This document shows, in pieces, positions 55,298 to 64,000 of a stretch of 64,000 bases of DNA. Numbering within the stretch: position 1 is the stretch's first letter; the number at the start of each line of letters is the position of its first letter. The notes under the pieces are model-generated. The model was given only the letters and a program-made list of their open reading frames with translations, made no database searches and was not told where the DNA came from. The stretch is taken from contig MEDY01000032.1 of NCBI GenBank assembly GCA_001724265.1, positions 1 to 64,000 on the forward strand. The letters are read 5' to 3'. The DNA comes from Rhizaria sp. SCN 62-66. Its lineage: Eukaryota > Rhizaria, unplaced. Position numbers and translations under genes: made by a program.

Positions 55298-58175
55298 TTA
55301 CTTGGCCGCCTTCTTGCTGGACTGCATGATCTCAGTCGGCCCCTCGGCAGCACGCTTGCGCGAGCCGGACTTGGGCGCCGGCGTCGCGCGACTGGCACTG
55401 CGCTTGCGCGCGGCCGCGCTCGACTTGCTCTTGCCTTCCTCATAGTCCTCGCCAGAGTCGTCGTCGCCGTCGTCGTCGCCGCCGTCATCCCCGCTCTCGT
55501 CCTCGAAGTCGTCGCCAGCCTTGTCGTCGTCCTCGCCGGCAGCGCCGCCGTCCTCGGCGTCGTCGCCGTCGCCTTCGCTGTCCTCCCCCGCGGCCGCGGC
55601 TCCGTCGGCCGCGTCGTCGCCGCCGTTATCCTCACCGCCGTCGCCGTCCTTGCCGTCCTTGCGCTTGCCGCCCTTGCCGCCCTTGAAGCTGGCGCGCTTG
55701 GAGCCGAGGTCGGACCGCACAGCGCGCACCCGCGCCACGCTCGCCGCGTCAACGGGCCCCGTCGCGACGCTTTCGCTCACCAGCACCACGTCTGCGGGCA
55801 ACTTGCTGCGGGACTTGACCGGCACGCCGTCGTACACGCGGCGCCGCGCGGCGTAGAGCTTCGCCGTCGCGGCCGCGCGGCTGGCCTCGTCGCTCTTACC
55901 GCCGGCCGCGGCGCCTGACGCGCTGCCGCCCTCGCCGGCGGCCTCGTCGTCCTCAGCGGCCGCGGCGGCAAGGACCTCATCGGCGTTGGCCTCAGCGTCG
56001 GCGGCTGCGATCGCTGCAAGTACCGCCGCCGAGAGGGGCTTGCTCGCCTTCTTACTCTTGCTGCCGGCGTCTTCGTCGTCAGAGAGGTCGTAGCCGCTCG
56101 AGTCGTCATCTTGCGCCGCCGCCGCTGCGGCATTCTTGGCCGAATCCTGGTCCGCCGGCTCGTCGGCGTCGTCACCCGCGGCCTCCGCCGCACCCTCACC
56201 AGGCGGTGTGCCCGCGGCGAGCGCGACGACCACGCGGCGCAGCAGAACCTCGTCGACAGTGACGAACTGCTTCGACGAGTTGGGCGCCGCGTAGGTCTTG
56301 ACAACGGCGCCCGCGGGCGGGTAGGCGGCGCCGCGGCCCGCGCGCGCGAGCAGCCGCTGCGAGCCCAGCTCGAGCTTGCGCTTGCGGGCGTCCTCGGCGG
56401 CTTGCTGGCGCGCGCGCGCCTGCTCCTCGGTCTCGTCGCGCTTGACGTAGCGCCGCTTGCCGCCCAGCTTGTCGCTCTCGGCGGCGCGCCGAGCGGGCTC
56501 GTCGTCGGCGCGCTGCGCCGGCTTGCGGCGGCCCGCCTGGCGCTGCCGTTCGCGCAGCCAGACCGTCTCCTGCGGCGTAGTCGCTGCCGCGATGGCAGCG
56601 CGGCCGAGCTCGCACTTTTGCGCCGCGGTCGCGCAGGCGGGGCAGAAGATGACCTTGCGCGAGAGGCGCACCACGTCGCGCGGTAGGCAGCGGATGTGGT
56701 AGCCCGTGGGGCAGGCGACGCACGAGATGACGAGGTTCTCGCGGCGAGAGCCGGAGGCTTTCTTGCCGCCCTTCTTGCCGTCGCCGCCGTCGTCGCCGCC
56801 GTCGTCGTCGTCATCGTCATCGTCGTTATCGTCGTCATCGGCGCCGTCGTCGTCGTCGCCGCCAGCGCCCGCGCCAGCGCCCGCGTCGCCCTTGGAGCTC
56901 GAGTTGGTCGACGCGCCGGCGATATTGGCGCCGACGGGCTTGGTCCCTGGCACGGAGCAGAGCGCACAGAAGTGCGCGCCGCAGCGGTAGGCCATGAGCG
57001 TGTCGCCCTTGCCGTAGAAGTGCGACGTCGAGAACTTGCGCGCGCACTCAAGGTGTGCCACGTGGCCGCACGACGCGACCGAGCAGTAGCGAACGATCGC
57101 GCCGACGCGGCCCAGAAGCGGGTTCGTCTCGACCTTGTCCTCGCCCTCGGCCGCGGGCGCGGGCGCCATGGACGTCACGGCGGCCGCGGCGACGGTCGAC
57201 GCGCGGCGGCGCTCGCCGCGCTCCTTGCCCTGCGGCGAGTCACTGTCCTCTGCGTCCTCGTCCGGGATCACGGCCGGGAACGTGCAGCCGAAGCAGCGCC
57301 AGTCGTACGTCTCGCACTCGCAGCACAGCCACGGCGTCTTGGGCTGCGCCAGGTCCGGCGCGCCAGGGATCTGCGCCAGCACGGCTGCGATCTCGCCGTC
57401 CGTCTTGCGGTCGCTCGTCTTCTTCGTCCCTACGGGCAGCGGGGCCTCGAGCGAGATCGTCACCTTGTCCAGCCCGGGCACGCCGACGGGCGGGCGCGAG
57501 GGCGCGACGTAGGTGTTGCTCGAGTAGGTCCCGCAGGCGGGGACGTTGCGCGGGAGGCACTCCGGGTGGAACACGCGGCCGCAGGGCCCGTCGCAGCCGA
57601 TGAGCTGCCCCGGGCAGTGGCACCGCGAGCAGAGCACGCCGTTGAATTGCTGCCGCGGGCCGCGCGTGCGCCGCGCGGGCGAGCCGCCGTAGTCGTGGGC
57701 GCCGTCGCCGCCGCCCGCGCCGCTGCTGCCGCGGCGCGCGGCGGCCGAAGCGCGGCGCCGCTCCGCGGGGTCCTCATAGTCGTCGTCGTCGTCTTCGGCC
57801 AGCGAGTACGTCACGTTGCTTGCGCGGCGCGAGCGGCGCACGTCGCCTCCCGCGCCCGCGGTGGCGGCGCTGCGGCGGGCCGCGCTGGCCGCCGCGGCGC
57901 CAGCGAGGTGGCGGCGACGGCCGGAGTCGCGGCCACTGGCGCCGCTGCCGCCGCTGCTGTGGCGTCCGCCGCGGCCACGGGGCCGGTCGGAGTCGGAGCC
58001 GCCGGAGAACTGGTCCTCGGAGTTGGAGCCGTCTTCGTCCTCGTCTTCGTCTTCGTCTTCGTCGTCGTCGGCGTCGTCGCGGTAGCCCCCGGCCGGCGCG
58101 TTGCTGGTGGTGAAGCGGCGGCGGCGGCGCATCTGCTGCAGCATCATCAGCGGCTGGTCGTCGTCGTCGCCCATC

Positions 58176-58219
<44 letters not shown>

Positions 58220-61200
58220 TTCGGGGTTGTGCACCTTGCGCGGGCGCCCGCGGCCGCGCTTGACGCCTGGCGGTAGCGGCGGCGGCGGCGGCTTGCGCAC
58301 CTGGAGCTCGCGCGGCACGCGCTGGCGGCGGAAGGCCATGGTCTCGATGTCAGTGAGCCAGCCGTCGGCGTCGCGGCGGTGGCGCTCGGCGAAGGTGGAC
58401 ATGGAGCCAAACTGGATCAGCAGGCCCACCCACTCGTCCGCGCCGTTGATCGAATCAGAGTCCGAGTCGAGGATGCGGTTGACACCCTCCTGCGAAACGA
58501 GTGCAAATAAACAACAAACAAAGACAAGATACATGAGGTGAGAAAGTATTTGAACGAAAAACATCGACATATGATAAATGCATGACATGTTACAGTTTTA
58601 GTTAGATATGACAGTCAAATAGCAGTTCTTGCGGTGATATGCGTACCTGCAGGTCGTTGAAGAAGTCCTCCTTGGCCACGGTCGACGCGGTCGCCGAGCC
58701 GTCCGTGAGGCGTGACAGCAGCGATGAAGCCGAGTAGCGCGCGTTGTCGGCGTCGCCGCCGCCGCTGCCGAAGACGCGGTCCCAGAAGTTCTCATCGTGG
58801 ATGTCGAGCTTCGAAGTCTCGGAGTCCTCGGCTGAGAAGTACTGCTTCGAGTAGACAATGCCGCCGGACGAGGCGACCTTCTTGCCTTCAGCCGTGGCGG
58901 CGGCGCCGTCGTCGTCCGCGGCGGCCTCGCTGCCGTCCTCGGCGCGCACCTTGTTGCTGATAACGTGCGTGTTCTTGAGCAGAATCTCCTCGATGTTGGA
59001 CTCGAAGAAGGTGCGGCGCTGCTCATCGTCCTGCTCTTCCATCAGCCCGTAGGCGCCGAGCTTGAGGATCTTGTCGATGTCGTCGTGGTCCTCGCGCTCC
59101 TCCGCGCCCGCCTCGAGCTTGCGTAACACGGCATGGTCGAGCCCGAGCTTCTTGGACGCGCGTGCAAACAGCTGCGACTCGTACGTGTTCCTCGTCACAA
59201 GGCGGTAGACCGAGACGGCGTTCTTCTGGCCGATGCGGTGCGCGCGCGCCTGCGCCTGCACGTCCATCTGCGGGTTCCAGTCCGAGTCGAAGATGATCAC
59301 CGTGTCGGCGCGCGTGAGGTTCAGCCCGACGCCGCCGGCGCGCGTGGTGAGCAGGAAGATGAACCGGTCCGAGTCGGGCCGCGAGAAGCGGTCGATGGCG
59401 GCCTCGCGGTTGTCGCCCGTGACGGAGCCGTCGAGACGCTCGTACTTGTACCCGCGGTGGCGGATATAATCCTCCAGGATATCGAGCAGGATCACCATCT
59501 GCGAGAAGATGAGCACGATGTGCTTGTCAGCGAAGAGCTTCGGCAGCAGCTTGTCCAGCAGCACGAGCTTGCCCGACGCCTGCACCGTCATGTTGTGGTA
59601 CTCCTCCTGCGTCGCGGTGGGGCTTACTTCGCGCTCCTCGGTGCCGTTGACCAGCCACGGGTGGTTGCACACCTTGCGCAGCTCGGCAGCGATGTTGATG
59701 AGCTTCGGCATGTTGGACTGCGACACACCCTGGCGCAGGAACTTGGCGTTCTTGTCGAAGATAGCGCGGTAGTACTTCTTCTGCATCGTCGTCAGCTCGA
59801 CGTCGATCACTGTCTCCTCCTTGGGCGGGATCGACTTCTCGACGCTTTCCTTCATACGGCGCAGGATGTAGGGCGCGATGGTGCGCTGCAGCTGGTCGAC
59901 CTTCTTGGCGTCGTCAAGCTCCTTGTACTTGTGCTCGAAGTCACGCTGCGAGTAAAACCGCTCGGGCTCGACGAAGTTGAGCAGCGTCCAAAGCTCCGTC
60001 ATATTGTTCTGGATCGGCGTGCCCGTGAGCAGCAGCCGGCGCGGGATCCCGAGCTGCATGAAGGCGTCCATGAGCCGCGCCGTCTTGTTCTTGAGACGGT
60101 GGCCCTCGTCGATGATGACGTACTTCCACGGGATCAACTCGAGGTCCGCGACGTCTGACAGCAGCATCTCGTACGACGTGATCAGGATCTGGAACTTGAC
60201 GACGTTGCTGTTGGGGTAGTAGAACTCGAACTCACGCAGCACGCGGCGGCCGTTGGCGCCGCCGGCGGCGTCGTGGTACACCACGACGTTCATGTCCGTC
60301 CACCCCTCGGCCTCGCGCTTCCAGTGCGTCAGCGTCGACAGAGGCGCCACGATCAGGAACGGACCGCGCAGCCCTTCCTCGCGCCGCAGATGCTCCAGGA
60401 AGGCCACGCACTGAATCGTCTTGCCGAGACCCATTTCGTCGGCCAGAATGCCGTTCTTGCTATTGAGGTACGACTCGATGAGCCAGTTGACGCCCTGGAT
60501 CTGGTAATCGCGCAACGCGTGGCCCGTCTTGAACTTGGGCGACTCCTTGTACCAGCGCGCAGCGCGGAGCTTGCGCACGTGCATCTGTTCCTCGGTGAAG
60601 CGCGGCTGCTCCTGAAGCTGAGCTGCCGAGGGCATGCGCGCGAAACGGCGGTACTGCGCAACCTTCATCTCGTCCTTGACATCGCAGGCAAACTCCCACG
60701 TCGCCTGTGCGTAGCCCAGACCTGCCCATTTGACCAGGTACACGGGTACGGCCACGCGGTCCGCGTCGTCGACCGACTCGCCGGGCGCGAGCGCGGGGAG
60801 AGTGGCCAGGTCCAGCGTCTCCGTGCCCGGCGCGGGGGGGCGCACCTCAATGCGCCCGTCCTCGGTGACCGTGGCGATGTGGCGGCGCGGGATGAGCGTC
60901 GCGCCGCATTGCGCGATGCTGCGGCCGTCGCCCTCGAGGTGGAACTGCTCCAGCGACAGTAGCGACACGTGCAGCTGCAGCACGCGGTCCACCTCGACGA
61001 ACCGTGGGTCGAAGGGCGCGCCGCCGTGGCGGTCCAGGTTCACGCTCTCGATCTCCTCGCGCTTGGTCTGGAACCGCTTCACGCGGTCGTTGGTCGCGCG
61101 CGCGCCGTAGCGCTGCCGCATCTGCACCTCAGAGAGCCACTTCGCGCGCTGGTATGACATGCCCACGTCCTTGATGAGGTACTGACGCGTCTCGACCACG

Positions 61201-64000
61201 GCCATGCCGTTGGCGCTGCGCACCGTGCCAGCGCCGCCGTTGCCGTTCTTGCCGCTGTCATCGGCCGTAACGGTCGCGGGGGCGTCGGCAAAGCGGCGGC
61301 GGCCGAAGCGCGTGGCGTTGTTGGCCAACGCGACGAGCGCGGCCGCGTTGTCGGATACGAGCGAAGTGGGCTTGACCACGCCTTCTGTCTTCACGTCGCC
61401 CTCGCCGTCCTCCATCTTCACGCCGCCCGCACTGGTGCTGGCGCTGGCGCTGGAGCTGGAGCTGGAGCTGGAGCTGGAGCTGGTGCTGGAGATAGCGCTG
61501 CTGGCGGCGAGGGGCTTGCGCGGGGACTGCGCGACGCGCGCGGCGCCCTCGCGCACCGGCAGCGGCATCTGCTCCTCCTCCTTCTTGACTGGGGCCCCGC
61601 GCAGAGCGTCGACCGCGGCGTGGCCCGCGGCGACGGGGTCCTCGCCCTTGGCCTCGGCCGCAGCGGCCGCGGCGGCGCGCGCGGCCTCCTCGGCGGCCTC
61701 CTCGCGGGCATCGGCGGCCTCTTGCTTGGCAATCTTGACGTCCATCGCTGCGCGCACGGCGTCGCGCTTGTCGGCGAGCCGCTTGGACCGCGCCGCCTCC
61801 TTGGCCTCGCGCGCGGCGAGCTCCGCGGCCGAAAGCTCGGCATCGGGGTCCACCGGGTCGTCGTCCTCGTCGTCGCTGCCGTAGCCGAACTCGGCAGCGA
61901 GGTCTTCATGGTCGCCACCCAGCGTGTAGTCGTCATCCTCGCTCAACACGTCGGCCATGCAGTCACGCAGCATGTCCTCGTACGCCTCCTGCACCGAGTC
62001 GCCGTTAGCCTCCAGGTCCGCGGCCGCGGCGGCCTCAAGCGTCGCCAGCTGCTGCGCCACCTTCGCCTGGTCGACCTCGCGGCCGTCCCACAGCAGCCGC
62101 ACACGCTGCTGCCGCGTGCGCACGGCCAGCACCTTGTCGATGCGGTGGTCGGGCACAAAGTCCGCGTCGTCGTCACCCGCGCCGCCGTCGCCGTCGCCGT
62201 CGCCGCCGTCGCCCTTGTCCTTATTGTCGTCATCCGAGTCGCTGGACACGAGGAAGTCGTCGTCGTTGCTGTCGTCGTCGGCGTACGTCCGCGTCGTCTT
62301 GGTCGCCAGCCGGCCGGACGCGCGGCTGTTGCTATTCGAACTACGGCTCGTCGTCACCAAGATCTCGTCCTCCTCCTCAGCGGTCAAGCCGAGCTTGTTG
62401 CGGTTCTTGGTGCCCGCCTTGCGGCCACCGCGCCCGCCACGCCCGCCGCCCGCCGCTGCGCCCGCCGCCACGCGGACCGACGCCGTGGCGGCCGAGATCG
62501 ACTGCCCGGGCATGCGGGCTACGAGGAGCCCCGACGCGCCGCTGCCGCCGAGGGGCCCGCCGTCGCCGCCCGCGCCAGTGTTGCTGTTGTTGCGGTGTTG
62601 CGCGCCGCCGCCCGCGCCGTAACCGGCGGCCGCGGCCGACTGGGACTGCACCGCGGGGCCACCCGAGGCCGAGAGGCCCATCGCCACGTTGTTGGCGACC
62701 AAGATGCGGTTGTTGCCCTTGAGGTACTTGTCCGTGTAGTCGCGCGGGCGGCCGCAGACCGGCGTAGGCGGCAGGATCACCGGCACGTCGAGGCTCAGAC
62801 CGGTGGAGGACCGGTGCAGCAGAGACTGCAGGTCGCGGCCGTAGATCGCCGACAGCGCCAGGATGGTCGCGAAACGCGCCTCGCAGTCGGCGGGCGAGTG
62901 GCGCACCGAGAGGAAGCGGTCGTGCACCGTCAGCGGCCACGAATCGAGGTTGTGGCGCGTGGCAAACTCAAGCAGTGCGATCGTCTCGAGCAGCGTCCAG
63001 TGGCCCAGAGGGTCTTTATAGAGCGTCTCGTACTCGAACGCGGTGAATTGCGCGATTCCCAGCGCCGCGAACGACCAGGGCTCCTGCGTGCGGAGCTGGC
63101 CCGCGGAGATCACGTCCACGATCGCCGTCGCGGGGGACGCGCGCACCGCAGCGACAGCGGGCTTGGCCTCCTCGCCGTCAGTCTTAGTATCAGCGGTCTC
63201 GTTGTTGTTGTCGTCGACGGGCGGGGCGTGCGCCTTGGCGGCGGTCACGGCGGCCTGCGCGGCGGCGGTGTCAGTAAGCTGCGGCAGTGCAGCCAGTGCG
63301 CGCGCAGCCGCGGCGATGGGGTCCGCCTGTGCGGCCGCGGCGGCGACGCTCTTGATGGCGGCCGCGCACTCGGCCGAGGCGTCGCGTCCGGCGACGCCGC
63401 TCGAGCACTGCGCGGGCAGCGCCATGCCGTCCCTGGGCCACGCGCCGCGGCCGAGGACCTCGCCCTCGTTGCTGGCAAGGACGTGCGCCGGGTCCACAGA
63501 GGCGGCGGTGCACACGGCCCACTCGGGGTCGTCTTTGGCGATGACCCCGTACTCAGCGTGGGCGGCCATCGCCTCCAGAGTGCCGCGCTCGCGGGCAAAC
63601 ACGCGCCACTGCGGCTCCGTGCGCCCGCCCAGCGGGCCGGCGTTCTCGTCCGCTGCAGCGGCGTCGGCGGCGTCGGAGGGAAGGAAGTCCTCGGGGAGCC
63701 ACTCAGTGATGCGGGCCTGCAGTTGCGCGATGTGGTCGGCGCGCTCCAGCTCTACCATCGACGCGTACAGCGTCTCTTGGCGCAGGTTGTGGGACGCAAC
63801 GCGCGTCTCCTCGGCGCGCACGTCGTCCTCGTCGAGAAGTTCTTCGCTGCTCACCGTCACGTACTCGCTGTCACCGTCTACACCTTCGTTGTCCTTGCTC
63901 TCTGCGGCGCTCTCAGCGGTGCCAGCAGCAGCGCTCTCGGCAGCGGGGGCAACGACGACAGTCTTGAGTTGCTCGGGGGTGAGCGTGGCGCGCAGCACGC
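55298..64000 (-). CDS. CHD-type chromatin remodeler with C-terminal AT-hook and PHD fingers (5' end outside window)
   Basis: Minus strand, exons 64000-58647 (5' end beyond the window) and 58489-55298; about 2,847 residues visible, stop TAA. It is an ATP-driven nucleosome remodeler. N-terminal to C-terminal it shows a SANT-like helical segment (near 62800-63010) and acidic and AT-hook-like regions. A chromodomain follows (YLVKWAGLGYAQATWE, near 60690-60750). The SNF2 ATPase has DEMGLGKT (near 60420-60440) and DEGH (near 60100-60118), and the helicase C lobe ends in RAHRIGQ (near 59230). The CHD-typical IEEILLKNTH follows. Exon 2 adds the AT-hook KRGRGRPRK and PHD-type zinc fingers: CSRCHCPGQLIGC...HPEC, an extended PHD with CSVASCGHVAHLEC and CGAHFCALC, and CVACPTGYHIRC...CPAC. 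Its end is acidic and lysine-rich. In Mi-2/CHD3-5 the PHDs are N-terminal, so this order is unusual. The window edge removes the start. Confidence 0.9.
58490..58646 (-). other. CHD gene intron
   Basis: 157-base phase-0 intron with GTACGC donor and CGTTTCGCAG acceptor. Without splicing the frame meets TAA at 58602-58604, shortly after the junction. Splicing joins FFNDLQ to EGVNRILD. Confidence 0.85.
61450..61485 (-). repeat. (CTGGAG)6 hexanucleotide repeat
   Basis: Six perfect units inside the CHD gene encode a poly-Ser stretch in a disordered linker before the chromodomain. Length variation between strains is likely. Confidence 0.88.

Noticed and set aside
56696-58276. 526-codon plus-strand frame opposite the CHD PHD region
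   Set aside because: Antisense shadow; the minus strand has ordered Cys/His zinc fingers.

Overview
The window is nuclear DNA of a unicellular eukaryote. It has short GT-AG introns, monocistronic genes on both strands, very GC-rich coding sequence rich in Ala, Gln, Asn, Ser, Gly and His runs, and AT-richer intergenic DNA. A B9D2 gene (ciliary transition zone) suggests a lineage that can build a flagellum. Rab24, Cdc25, Rpf1, an Rxt3-like protein and a CHD remodeler are ordinary eukaryotic housekeeping and chromatin genes. I cannot name the species from sequence alone.

The main result is that TAG appears to be a sense codon. Three large genes stay in one uninterrupted frame only if six in-frame TAG codons are read through: four in CDC25 (minus strand, 11319-11321, 10476-10478, 10356-10358, 10161-10163), one in a giant kinase (plus, 29696-29698) and one in a CCHC zinc-knuckle protein (minus, 21102-21104). 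One TAG lies inside the Cdc25 catalytic domain, just after the HCX5R loop, at a position that aligns without gaps to homologues. No in-frame TAA or TGA interrupts any gene. All eleven gene ends use TAA (seven) or TGA (four), never TAG. Glutamine is the most likely meaning (inference: polar site in Cdc25, Gln-rich context in the kinase, one transition from CAG).

Layout, left to right: glutathione reductase (+, 1227-3431); B9D2 (+, three exons, 3770-4628); CDC25 (-, 6492-13514); RAB24 (+, two exons, 15151-16034); zinc-knuckle protein with a piggyBac-type cysteine-rich domain (-, 16365-22139); a 4,190-residue N-myristoylated CaMKK-like kinase (+, two exons, 23737-36439); a mitochondrial ABHD4/5/Cld1-like alpha/beta hydrolase (+, 38466-43064); RPF1 (-, 43669-44772); an Rxt3-like protein (+, 45500-49969); an unrecognised low-complexity protein (-, 52414-54198); and a CHD-type remodeler with C-terminal PHD fingers, cut by the right edge (-, 55298-64000).

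The five introns that can be fixed by frame and homology all begin GTACG, an unusual shared donor. Neighbouring genes are functionally unrelated. CDC25/RAB24, zinc-knuckle/kinase and RPF1/Rxt3-like are divergent pairs that may share promoter regions. I found no convincing tRNA, rRNA, mobile element or CRISPR array.
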